A DNA stretch of 24,961 nucleotides from Chara braunii (GCA_003427395.1 BFEA01001282.1:61378-86338); one strand, 5' to 3'; positions 8,637 to 17,629 are shown, numbered from the stretch's first letter. A program made the numbers and translations. Notes: generated by a model not told the origin, from the letters alone.

Positions 8637-9859
8637 CCGAAACACTAGCCCTGCTTAAGGAGGGGGAAGTCATAGACCTGACGGCAAAAACAGGAGATAA
8701 GGTCAAGAAAGGCATAGAAAGCTTGCACGAGAAAGTACACGGGGTTGACAATAAGATAGAAAGGGTGGAAAACGCACTATTAGTGATGCAGGCACAGGTG
8801 TCCAAACCCGCCCTCCCGCCCCAAGAGGCCGTCGTCCCGGCAGCCGTAGCCAACGGGGGTTTCGCCAGAAGAGACCCGGCTAACGAACAATGCAAGTACT
8901 GCACAATAGTTGGGCACTTCGTGAGGACCTGCCCAAGACTTAACCATGACATCGTTCGGCAGAGATGCAGTACGTCCCTCAAAGGCGAGATCCTCGGACC
9001 TCAGGGAGAACGCGTGAACTGGAATTCGCCAGGAGGGATGCGGCGTGCCGTCATCCTCCTGAATAATTTGGATATAGCTGTCGTAGAGGCAGAGCCGGTG
9101 GCCGAGCTTGTTTGGGACCAACCAAGGGGGTGTGGGCCCCAGACCAACTTCATCCTGGAAGGCAATGGGCAGGATAGGGTAAATATTACCACTCGGCGAG
9201 CAGGCGCAGAAAATAAACTCATTCGAGATACAGTAATGGAAGAAGTCGCGGGTACTAGTATAGAACAGGAAGCTGAGGCTGGGGAACAGGAGAAGGTATA
9301 TGGAAAAACGAGGGAAGAGGAACCAGTAGATAAAGCCATGGCAGCAAAGAAGAAGTTTAGGTACCAGATCCCGATTCTCACGTTGCCTGAATTAGATGAC
9401 ATGTTGAGCAAACTCTTGGGCACCATGGTATCAGTATCCTTCCAGACCATGCTGCAGGCAAATCCGAGACTGCTCAAGGGTCTCAGGCAGCTACTGAAGC
9501 GTAAATGGCTAGAAGTAGAGGAGGCCCCTGAACCACAGGAACATGGAGCCGAGGAGGCCGAGGCGCCACAAGGAGTCTCTAACCTCCAAAGCATTCCAGG
9601 GGGCCTAGAAGATTTGGAAAAAGCCTTTGCTGATATTTGTCTGAACCTGCCGGATCGAGAAGGTGGCGAAGTCATGAGAGCACCGCTCGACACTAAGCTT
9701 AGCTTCCACGCACTGCCTGTAGGAAAACTTAAAGTCCAAGTCGGAACCCACCACACCGACGCATTAGTGGATGGCGGTGCGGAAATTACCCTCATACGAC
9801 GGGATTTCACAACAATCACGGGGTGCACAGTAAACAAGGAAGTAACAGGGAGCATCTGA
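8630..9859 (+). pseudogene. gag-pro: gag C-terminus with CCHC zinc knuckle, and start of the aspartic protease
   Basis: A 409-codon open stretch. Residues about 33-58 look like a coiled coil. A retroviral-type zinc knuckle CKYC-TIVGH-FVRTC (C-x2-C-x4-H-x4-C) sits at 8891-8932 and identifies nucleocapsid (RNA binding and packaging). A long acidic Ala/Glu/Gln-rich linker follows. Near the C terminus is the protease active-site loop LVDGGAEITLI, with the presumed catalytic Asp at 9770-9772. The usual retroelement triad is D-T-G or D-S-G and here it is D-G-G. The frame is closed by TGA 9857-9859, beyond which the protease continues in the same frame. The GTG at 8630 is not a real start, because the protein continues from upstream gag. 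Confidence 0.8.
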
Positions 9860-10627
9860 GGAGATGGCGGGGAAATTCCCTTCGCAGGGTATGTCACCAA
9901 GTGTGCGGTCAGGGCAGGGATCCGTGAGTCCATCTGGTCCTTCCAGCGGATGACCGCCATGGAAGAGATGGACCATGACATAATCCTCGGGAGGCCATGG
10001 TGCGCCAACGTAGAAATGATAGGTATGCACCTGCACGATGGTACCTATATGGTAGACATAGAAGACCCAGTCACCGGCCGTGGAGAACTCCTCTGACTTC
10101 TTGGGACCGGAGGGGACCCTCCGAAGGGCAAATTGGCGACCTGGTCACCAACATTCGAGGAAAGTGCGCGGAAGGGCACATTCGCACGGATGGAAGGTAT
10201 GAGGGAGAGAGTAGAGATTATGATTGATGAGGCTTTTAGTAAAAAGGAATGGATCAAGATGGGGCTGCCTGGGAAGAAGAGGAGGCCGGAAGACGAGCTT
10301 CTGGGGGTTATGCTGGTGGAAAAGGAATCGGAAATCGAACTTGGTGCCAGCTTGCCCAAAACAAGGGAGGGACGGAAGGAAACCACAGAAGTAGTGCTTG
10401 AGATTTCTGACTTACTGCAGCTCATCAAAGCTGTTAGATACCATAAAGTGGGCATAGATCGGACAACACTCGCAAAATTCGAGGAAGAAATCCAGAAGGG
10501 TTACTGTCTTAATGGAAAGGTAGTCAGTGTTCAGCCCCGTGTCACGGACGTGGCAAGGCCAATCCAGACCGTTCATTTTTTAGGAGAACCATCCCAGAAG
10601 GAAGTGTGCGAAAGTACAAACCCGTAG
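9860..10627 (+). pseudogene. pro: Protease C-terminal half and protease-RT linker
   Basis: Same frame as the preceding segment. DHDIILGRPWC (about 9970-10002) is the conserved C-terminal ILGRP-type motif of gypsy proteases. TGA at 10094-10096 interrupts it. After this the frame is open again to TAG 10625-10627 through a Lys/Glu-rich linker. Shortly before that stop, at 10576-10582, is the heptamer T TTT TTA, in phase with this frame. The reverse transcriptase continues in the -1 frame from 10582. The frame change may be programmed or a simple indel. Confidence 0.7.
10576..10582 (+). promoter_or_regulatory. Candidate -1 ribosomal frameshift site (slippery heptamer)
   Basis: T TTT TTA fits X XXY YYZ in the exact phase of the upstream frame (codons CAT TTT TTA). 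Slipping back one base enters frame 1, which is open from 10582 into reverse transcriptase, while the 0 frame stops 42 nt later. U UUU UUA is an established -1 slippery sequence. I saw no obvious downstream pseudoknot, and this gag-pol also contains at least one plain indel, so a mutation is an equal alternative. Confidence 0.35.
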
Positions 10628-11052
10628 GGAAGAAGGCTAAGCCGGTCTCGATCCTAGTAGAAACATCAAGGGAAGAGACCATGGAAAACGAGGAGGAGAT
10701 CCTACGGGTTATAAGGGAGAGACGGGCAATGGAAGACCATCTCATACCAGATAACGTAGCAGATACCATGAAGATAGGAGTCGAAGGGTTCCTAACAGCG
10801 AAAGAAACTCAGCTGATAAGAAAAGCGTGCCAGGAGTTCCATTTAGCTTTTGCTTTCAATGATCATCAGAAAGGGCGACTGGATGCAAAACTAGTTCCCC
10901 CTGTCAGGATCCATACGGTAGAGCACGAATGTTGGAATGATAAGGGCATTGCCTATGAGTTTGGGATAGCGGCGGAAGTCACCGACCTGCTTAGAGCTAA
11001 GATAGATTCGTTCGTGGTTGAACCCACCGCATCCCCTTACGCGAACAGGTAG
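10582..11052 (+). pseudogene. RT: Reverse transcriptase, N-terminal (fingers) part
   Basis: Frame 1, continuous with the RT core. It contains RKYKPVGKKAKPV, an acidic helix-rich linker, then LVPPVRIHTVEHECWNDKG and a segment ending VVEPTASPYANR that corresponds to the gypsy RT fingers just before the conserved W-F-x-V-x-K region. TAG at 11050-11052 falls where gypsy RTs normally have Trp, so TGG to TAG is the simplest explanation. The frame then continues directly as FVFRKPNKTLRWIQDL. Confidence 0.8.
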
Positions 11053-11931
11053 TTCGTGTTCAGGAAACCCAACAAGACGCTCAGGTGGATCCAGGACCTG
11101 CAGAAGCTCAATGCGATAACAATTAGGGACGCAGGCTCGCTTCCACAGGTCGACTTGTTGGCGGAATCTCATGCAGGGCGCAACATTTACTCCCTGATAG
11201 ATCTGTATTCAGGATATGACCAGCTGTCACTCGATGCAAGGGATAGACCGTACACCGCAATGCACACCCGCGTAGGACAGTTGCAGATGCAAGTGACCCC
11301 TATGGGTTTTACAAATGTGGTAGCAGAGGCGCAGAGGAGGATGCTCGCAGTCGCAGGGGATATGTTTCCAGAAAAGTGTGAACCGTATATAGATGATAAT
11401 CCCGTAAAAAGCGCAAGGTACAAGGACGAGACAGAAGTCGAGCCAGGCGTACGAAAGTTTGTTTGGGACCACCTGCAGGACATTAAGGACCTACTCCAGC
11501 GGTTCCTAGTCTACAATATTACTGCAAGCGGACCCAAGNGCATCCTGGCCGTTCTGGAAGTAACCATACTAGGATTCCGCTGTGGAGCTTANGGGAGGAG
11601 ACCTGACCCAGCAAAAACATATAAGATTTCTCAATGGCCAACACCCCTGCGCACCACAACGGAAGTACGAGCCTTCCNAGGTGTGGTAGGATTTTGGAGA
11701 ATCTTCATCAAAGNTTTCGCAAAGATAGCAGAACCGATNCGGACGATGATTAGGGAAGGTGGCACTATGGATTGGACCGAGGATAGGGAAGAGGCAGCCC
11801 AGACTCTGAAAGACATCCTGTCATCCGACCAGGTTACGTTAGCAANACCATGTTTCAATGACGAGGTAGGAAGGCCCTTCATCTTAGAAACNGATGGGGG
11901 ACCACTGGCAGTCGGAGGAGTATTGATGTAA
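11053..11931 (+). pseudogene. RT-RH: Reverse transcriptase core and start of RNase H
   Basis: RT palm: RWIQDLQKLN, SLIDLYSGYDQL with the first catalytic Asp at 11200-11202, TPMGFTN (the gypsy MPFGL-x-N region), and the catalytic box YIDD at 11386-11397, followed by N-P-V instead of the more common I/L-V-F. The thumb/connection includes ILGFRCG and F-x-GVVGFWRIFIK. RNase H begins with FILE-x-DGGPLAVGGVL, catalytic Asp at 11893-11895. TAA 11929-11931 stops the frame where gypsy elements usually have Gln, consistent with CAA to TAA. Seven ambiguous bases lie in the second half. Confidence 0.9.
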
Positions 11932-12810
11932 AAAAGCGAGGAAGGCAAGGAAAGGCCAATCAGATTTGAAAGTAGGACCCTGAATTCAGCAGAGCAATGA
12001 TATTCGCAGTTCAAGAAGGAGATCTTAGCAATCGTGCATTGTCTTAAGACCTTCNAGGCATACTTGTTCGGGAGNCGATTTATTCTGAGGATCGATCCCA
12101 CCAACGTTGTCGGGGCCCTAAAGAACTACAAGCCTATAGATCCGACCGTTGGTAGATGGATAGGCTTCATTTGGCAATTCGACTATAAGGTCGAGCGAAT
12201 TGNAGGNCTCNNAAATAGGGCAGACGGGCTGAGCAGGGTGTGTATCACGCNAGAAGGAGTAGAGNACGCGNAACCAATTGACGCCTTCNTGNAGTACGAA
12301 NGAGGGACTCTTGTTGTGGACAATGAGATGGCAGATCCAGCAATCACAACAGGACAATTGNTGATCCAGACTTTGGAAAAGGGCGCACTTGCAGTAGTTG
12401 CAGAACTCAGGGAAGGACCAGTCACCACAGTTAGGCAGAAAGAGGAAAAAGACTCGTGGGGAGCAGAAATAGGGGCCAGAGAGGAACTGATGGCAATGGC
12501 CGTGGAAGGGGGACGGGACGTCGTGATGACGTTGGTCGAAAACTGGGCNCAGAAGGAGGGCCAGTACCTAGTCAACCTCACTCGGGAGGAGCGGGGTACG
12601 GATCACGAGGAGCAGGAATTCNTCCTCATACAGATGTATGAGGGCGTCTTTAAGGAAATCGGTCTGTTGCGTATAGGAAACAAACAACCCCCGGAGGTCA
12701 GTCTCAAGGCAGGGGAGGAAGTTGAAAAGTATGTCCTAAGAAATGNCCATTTGTTCAAGAAAGAGGAAGGGATGGCACCTAGACATGTCATTTGTGGGAC
12801 GTCTAGGTAG
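11932..12810 (+). pseudogene. RH: RNase H C-terminal part and RNase H-integrase spacer
   Basis: Same frame. It has FESRTLNSAEQ (catalytic Glu), a TGA at 11998-12000 where Arg or Asn is usual, then YSQFKKEILAIVHCL, YLFG..F-LRIDPTNV (third acidic position, in place of the common TDH-x-x-L), and ADGLSRV, which ends the gypsy RNase H. About 180 residues of Glu/Lys-rich spacer then separate RNase H from the integrase zinc finger. TAG 12808-12810 ends the open stretch. Ambiguous bases are dense at 12200-12310. Confidence 0.8.
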
Positions 12811-13941
12811 CTGGACGTAATTCAGGCAATGCATGATGGGCTAGCTGGAGGTCACCGGTCGTCGAAAGGGACACTTGCGAAGATCGTGCCNCTGTACTTT
12901 TGGCCAGGGATGGCAGGCATGGTCGCAACATACTATCAGACGTGTTTGATATGTCAAGAGAGGAGCGCTGTATGAATTTACGAGCCCCTTAGACCCACCC
13001 GGGTACTGGGACCCGGACACCTTGTTCACCTCGACCTTGCCGTTATGCCCGTATCAACGGATGGGCTTAGATACATCCTGGATGCAAGGGATAATCTCAG
13101 TGGCTATGTAGAAGTCGTAGCCCTCAAGAAGAAGATGGGAAAAGCAGTGACCGACTAGGTGGAAGATTTTTATCTAAGGCATCCCTTCGTCCGCAGATTT
13201 ATAGCAGACAATGGGACATAATTCGTTTACCAGGAAGTGTTAAACAGGCTTAAGACACTGTGTGTACCGATGAAGATCACCGAGCCCTACCATCCTGAGG
13301 CAAATGCACCAGTAGAAAGGGGACACCGGACATTGAAGAACACAATCGCAAAGTTGGCGNCAGATAATTTGGGAAGTTGGCCACGGTTCCTCAAGCANGA
13401 AGTCTTCGCCGANAACATGACTCCAAAAAGAANAACGTGATGTATTTCAGCAGAACTCTNGTATGGAAGGGANATCGATTTTCCGGTAGAAGCTTTAGTC
13501 CCTACTTGGAACAGGCTAGATGACGACCCTCACTTGACCACGGAAGAATTAATCACCGCACGTTGTCAGCAGGTCGTCAGAAATGAGGAGGCACTCGAGG
13601 AAGTAGTCAACCGTGTGACGGATAGCCGAATAAGGGATAAAGCAAGATGGGATCAGGTCAAGAACATTCGGAAGGAGCCACTCCAGGTGGGGGGAAAGGT
13701 GCTAGTTAGGAACTCGGCTCTTGAAAGCACATGGTCCGGGCAGCTGGGGAAAAGATTCAAAGGGCCTTACAGGATCGCTAAGCGGGTGGGACTGAACACA
13801 TTCGAACTTGAGGATCTTGATGATACTAGTATAAGAGGGTCATTTCCGGGACAAAGACTGGTCAGATTTTTGAGCAAGGATCCGGTGGAACAGTGGCTAC
13901 AAGAGGCTAAGGACATGGAAACAGGGGACGTCACAGCCTGA
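12811..13941 (+). pseudogene. IN: Integrase (HHCC, DDE, GPY/F)
   Basis: Frame 1. Zinc-binding His at 12832-12834 and 12853-12855, Cys at 12943-12945 and 12952-12954 (CLIC). Catalytic triad: Asp 13033-13035 (HLDLAVMP), Asp 13207-13209 (ADNGT), Glu 13315-13317 (VERGHRTLK). There are 35 residues between the second Asp and Glu, the standard D-x35-E spacing. The C terminus has WSGQLGKRFKGPYRIAKRVG, the GPY/F module of Ty3/gypsy integrases, but no evident chromodomain. Stops at 12973 (TGA), 13156 (TAG), 13219 (TAA) and 13438 (TGA) break it. There are no frameshifts. The final open part is 13534-13941 with TGA at 13939-13941. Confidence 0.9.
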
Positions 13942-14020
13942 AAGGTAGACAACTGGCTATGATCCTGGACTGTCTCCCTATGGGAGTGATCATGACCACA
14001 GGCGTTGTTCGTTGTGTGAC

Positions 14021-14205
14021 TTGATTTTGTGGAACATGGGGAGACTGCCTGGGCTGACTATGCGTGGGGATGGGAGCACGGGACGGTGTACTATAGTTTT
14101 GTGGGCAACTCTGNGGACTGTCTACACAAGTTATCCATGGGCTGGAATAATGTACCATAGTTTTTGCGGGGGATGTTCCCAACCGCCTACATGAGGTACC
14201 TATGT
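14021..14205 (+). repeat. Three imperfect 65-71-bp units downstream of integrase
   Basis: Units begin near 14021 (TTGATTTTGTGG), 14092 (TATAGTTTTGTGGG) and 14157 (CATAGTTTTTGCGGG), each followed by a (G)ACTG(C/T)CT or ACCGCCT stretch and a TATG/CATGGG segment. In one + frame they read as about 20-residue aromatic-rich repeats with a single stop. A run of nine G (14206-14214) follows, which could serve as a polypurine tract, but no LTR start could be confirmed after it. Confidence 0.55.
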
Positions 14206-14345
14206 GGGGGGGGGAGACAGTGTGCTTAGGGGAATAAGGGATGATGGGATCGCCAGCTACGCGAGGGCAAGTAAGGGCTTTGGAAAATTACAAATGGGAT
14301 TGGGAGGGAATGTGTGTGTATGAGGGGTTGCGGTGACTGTCATGT

Positions 14346-15005
14346 ATGAACAGGACCAGGCAAGGAGGGAACCGTAAACAACAAAAAATGAAATTCGGAA
14401 ATGAAAACGACAGCAACGCCATCAACAGGCCTACTGAGGGACAGTCATCAAGGCAGGCTTGGGAGTCAAGCTCCAAGAAGAGGAAGTTATATGGGGGATT
14501 TGACCATAACCTGGTGGTAAACAGAGGGGGCAGGAAACAAGGAACCAGAGGGTCATCACCACTGAAGGAAGGTGAGCCAATAGAGCTGCCCTCAGATAGT
14601 GATCCTAGCAGCAAGGAAGAGGGGAACCTAAAGGAGGGACAACGGCCGGGAGAGAACGAGCCAGTAGAGTTCATCGACCTCACCAGCGATGAAGAGGAAG
14701 ATGAAGTGACAACGCCCACAGGGGAAGAAAGGGGAAGAGAGGAGGAACCGGGTGAAAAGAAGGATAAATGGATAGAGGAGTTTGGGTATGAGTTCACCGA
14801 TTGGTTTGACCAATGGGGCACTATCTTGCGATATCAATGGATAATGAAGGCAAAGGAAAAGCTGGGCAGGGGGCAGGATCTATCTTCAATAACATTTTTC
14901 TTAGAAGAGAACCTCCTTCAGTTGCAGAAGATAAAGAGACAAATGGAGCAGGAATCGGAAGATCGCGCAAGGACGGAGGCTCAACGCAGGCCACCTGGAC
15001 GATAG
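14346..15005 (+). CDS. Acidic 219-aa protein with two candidate SUMO-interacting motifs
   Basis: Intact ORF 400 bp after integrase, same strand. Residues 41-47 (SSSKKRK) are a candidate nuclear localisation signal. Two hydrophobic cores are each followed by Ser/Asp/Glu: PIELPSDSD (residues 78-86, 14577-14603) and VEFIDLTSDEEEDE (residues 107-120, 14664-14705). The second matches the classical SUMO-interacting motif (hydrophobic-x-hydrophobic-Asp-Leu-Thr then acidic). Residues 142-172 are rich in Trp, Phe and Tyr, and 185-210 are likely a helix or coiled coil. I do not recognise the family. Position suggests an accessory ORF of the retroelement, but a nested or host gene is possible. Lack of stops contrasts with the broken pol next door. 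Confidence 0.55.
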   Translation: MNRTRQGGNRKQQKMKFGNENDSNAINRPTEGQSSRQAWESSSKKRKLYGGFDHNLVVNRGGRKQGTRGSSPLKEGEPIELPSDSDPSSKEEGNLKEGQRPGENEPVEFIDLTSDEEEDEVTTPTGEERGREEEPGEKKDKWIEEFGYEFTDWFDQWGTILRYQWIMKAKEKLGRGQDLSSITFFLEENLLQLQKIKRQMEQESEDRARTEAQRRPPGR

Positions 15006-15009
15006 AGCC

Positions 15010-15950
15010 ATAACAGNCGTAATGGGGAATAGCTAGGAACTGGGAGGGGTTGGTGCCTGGGCAGTTGGAGCTGCCATTTTGAACTTCGCATTTGAACTCT
15101 TTGGTGAATGGACTTTCTAAGCTCGAAGTAACTACGGACTCGGTAGTCAGTGCTACTTTGTACGAATGGTTGCTTCTTCAGGGAAAGGCATGAGGGTNTG
15201 CACTTAGAATAAAACTTTGGATGGCTGGGTAGATTAAGGGAAAGAAAAANNAAAAACAAGAGGGATCTAGATGAGACGAGTCTGTAATGTTCTCTTTGCA
15301 TTCGAACTTTGTCTCCTCTTTCTTTTGTAAAGACCACAATGAAACTGCTTTTGGGATTGAGAAAACTAGTAGGGATTGAGAGGTTTGTCCTACTTTGTAT
15401 AAGTATTCGTTTTTTTTTGGGAAAATATGAACGTTTTTTTTTGTACTAAGGATGATTGACTTACCTCGAGGAAATAGGCAGGGGCATGTGAACTCTTGAA
15501 CATTGGAAGATGCAGTCATGGCAAGAGTTTTCCTTAGCAATTGTGTATCCATGATTGAATGAGCCGTTGCATGAGTCCTTGTGAGAGGTTAGGGGACCTA
15601 TGGGTAAAGAGATATCCTCTTCCCTAGGAGCCTAATCCAACCTACTCCAGACAAGTCCAGAGCATTGAGAAGTATATGGAAAGTCAGAAGAGTGCCAAGG
15701 AAACATTGAATGATCCAGCATCCCTTTCAATGGTTAAACGGTCGGNCNGGCTAGTGCCGCTTGGGGACGCAAGCCTCAATTTGAGCACTAGACGCTAAGC
15801 CGGNTGTATGAATGGACACAAGAATGACAAATGGCATGAGAAAAAGAAAGAGGCATGCGTAAAAANTCGAAAGGATGGCCACCTTCTAATCCCCGAAACG
15901 AGAATAGGATCCGTGTCCTCGAGGCGCACCCCCTCGGGCGNTAACNTTGC
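15010..15950. other. Non-coding stretch, candidate 3' LTR or flank
   Basis: AT-richer than pol, with T8-T9 runs near 15411 and 15436. There is no convincing ORF. An inverted repeat CTAGTGC (15751-15757) / GCACTAG (15785-15791) encloses a smaller GCTTG/CAAGC stem. A 3' LTR might be expected here if the element ends after the 14346-15005 ORF, but I found no matching sequence upstream. Confidence 0.4.
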
Positions 15951-15954
15951 AAAT

Positions 15955-16108
15955 GGACAAGGATGACCCTAACCAGGCTGTCCAATTGAAATGGATAAGG
16001 ATGGTCCTAGCCAGGCTGTCCAATTGCAATAGATAAGAATGACCCTAACCAGGTTGTTCGACTTGGAATTGGAAAGAACGACCCTAACCAGGTTGTTCGG
16101 AATGGCCC
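15955..16108. repeat. Four 38-40-bp tandem units
   Basis: Units start at 15955, 15993, 16031 and 16071. Each contains the core GACCCTAACCAGG(C/T)TGTYC, the first two followed by CAATTG. They diverge progressively along the array, and the fourth is truncated. Confidence 0.85.
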
Positions 16109-16187
16109 CTGACAAGGGTCATTCTTTGGAATTGGCACTGGGGTCCCCTTGCATGGTTGCTTGTGATGCAAGAGATTGGAAGAGCAG

Positions 16188-16259
16188 AGCCTTGGAAAAG
16201 ATATTGGACTCAGCCTTGGAAATGATATTGCATTCAGCCTTGGAAGAGATATTGCATTG
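16188..16259. repeat. Three 24-bp tandem units
   Basis: AGCCTTGGAA..GATATTG....  units at 16188, 16212 and 16236, followed to about 16330 by weaker derivatives (GAGTATTGGACTGAGATTGAG). The length is a multiple of three, so the minus strand stays open as a short Pro/Ile/Leu/Ser repeat peptide. I do not call that a gene. Confidence 0.85.
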
Positions 16260-16429
16260 AGTATTGGACTGAGATTGAGCATGGGAATAAGACTGAGCAT
16301 TGAAATTGGATTGAGTATTGAAAATTGCACTGCATAAACAAGGGACCCTAGGCAAATTGAAATGGACTTGGAAAGAGCATTGAAATGAAATTTCTCCTTT
16401 CTTCTAGTCTTTGGCCTCAGCAAGAGGGG

Positions 16430-17223
16430 GACACCGGTGCATGCGCCGCAAACCCAAGACCTCTATCCCTCTAAGGGAAAAAGTGTCAGCGCGACCTGTT
16501 CCTCTTCAAGAGGATGAGGGTTAAAAAACTAAGGCACCTACCACTTGGATCGGTGCGGGACGTCCGGAGCCACCCCGACAATGAGCTCTAGTCGGGGAGT
16601 TCAAACTGCGCCTCCTGTTGAACGCCTAAACGTCAAAGGGCGAGAGAGCCAAATGGGCGAGAGATTCATTCTCATCTAGTCTAAATTGTTACTCTCCAAC
16701 CACACGCCATGTCATAGAGGGGGGCATGGCCGTTTTGGGTCAGACCACGGCTGCCTGCGATAAGTTGGGTGGCACTGTCCTAAGGGAGAGGCTGGGCCGA
16801 GTACCGAGTGGAGTCCGCGGCCACCACAGGGCATTGACACTGCCCTCCCGGAACATTACAACCGTTTCGGGACTAATTGTGAGGTCTTCGTAACTGCACT
16901 CGCGGACTTATTGAGAACCCCAACTCTCTTGAAAGGAAGAGGCCGGAATCCAAAAAATTACCACTCGGGAGGAACGATTCGCGAGGAACACTCTTACGAC
17001 TAGACGAGGCCCTGGCAGGCTTGGATTGGACCTACCTGGCAGACGTGAAGAGGAACCTTGGTATTGGTGCTCGCCACGTAAGAGAAGAAAGGTCGGACCA
17101 GGTAGAAGGATGAGGCGTCGTCCGCTTGGGAGGAACTGATCACTCTTCCTTTTGTGAAGCGGACGGGCTTGTGTCCTTGACTTGCGGTTGGCGGACTGAA
17201 GGTCTCGTACCTCCGAGTGAGGA
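16430..17223. other. Gene-free stretch
   Basis: No ORF or array that I can support. One perfect 7-bp inverted repeat, CCCCGAC (16573-16579) / GTCGGGG (16591-16597), with an 11-nt loop. Confidence 0.45.
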
Positions 17224-17230
17224 CCAATCA

Positions 17231-17272
17231 CGCGATGGGGACATCGTGTTTTGAGTGGGGGGAAGGTGTGCC
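17231..17272 (+). mobile_element. Remnant resembling a gypsy 3' end (purine tract plus LTR start), copy 1
   Basis: CGCGATGGGGACATCG, then TTGAGTGGGGGGAAGG, then TGTGCC. The same arrangement recurs at 18265-18306. A purine tract directly followed by TG is what stands before a 3' LTR. In one frame the purine tract reads as E-W-G, compatible with the end of a pol ORF. No pol sequence lies upstream, so it would be a fragment. Confidence 0.3.
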
Positions 17273-17300
17273 ATCTACCAACAAATACGCATGGAAAAAG

Positions 17301-17490
17301 ATGTGTAATTGGTTATGCATGGGCCTGTGGAAAGAGGNCTGGCAAGACGCCCAAAAAAGAAAAATATGTGTAATTGGTTCTGCATGGGCNTGTGGAAAGA
17401 GGTNTGGCAAGAGNCCCAGAAAAGAAAAAAATGTGTAGTTGGTTTTGCATGAGCCTGAAAAAAGGGGGGGGCCTGACAAGAGGTCGGGAC
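17301..17490. repeat. 65-bp tandem repeat, three units
   Basis: Units begin with ATGTGTA(A/G)TTGGTT at 17301, 17366 and 17431. The first two are 65 bp and nearly identical apart from ambiguous bases. The third carries a G-run insertion. A further decayed copy (TGCATGAGC..GAAAAGAACCTGACAAG) lies at about 17568-17625. Confidence 0.88.
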
Positions 17491-17629
17491 GGAAGGGATC
17501 TGAGCAAGTGACATGGTATGAACTTGAGAAAAGGGACTGGCGGATTGAGGATTGGATGTATGACTGACCTGCATGAGCTTGAAGAAAAGAACCTGACAAG
17601 GTGCTCAGAAAACAAGTGCCCAAGGGATG

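Larger units (their letters stand above)
7372..13941 (+). mobile_element. Ty3/gypsy-type retroelement, coding core, decayed
   Basis: The order is gag, protease, reverse transcriptase, RNase H, integrase. Integrase last is the diagnostic order of Ty3/gypsy and excludes Ty1/copia. All parts are on the + strand. Frames: 7372-8250 frame 1, 8379-8636 frame 3, 8630-10627 frame 2, and 10582-13941 frame 1 with no further shift. About ten in-frame stops interrupt frames 2 and 1 from 9857 onward, so the copy cannot encode an intact polyprotein. Flanking LTRs, primer-binding site and target duplication were not found by eye. The four-copy family upstream and the 14346-15005 ORF downstream may belong to the same element. 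Confidence 0.85.

Noticed and set aside
9001-10008. 335-codon minus-strand frame
   Set aside because: Lies antisense to gag zinc-knuckle and protease sequence that is clearly coding on +. A shadow frame.
14204-14225. Firm call of polypurine tract and 3' LTR start
   Set aside because: G9 followed by TGTGC is suggestive, but no second LTR copy was found. Kept only as a finding.
15740-15810. Possible tRNA-like fold around CTAGTGC/GCACTAG
   Set aside because: Only two stems form, arm lengths do not fit, and no anticodon or T-arm is recognisable.
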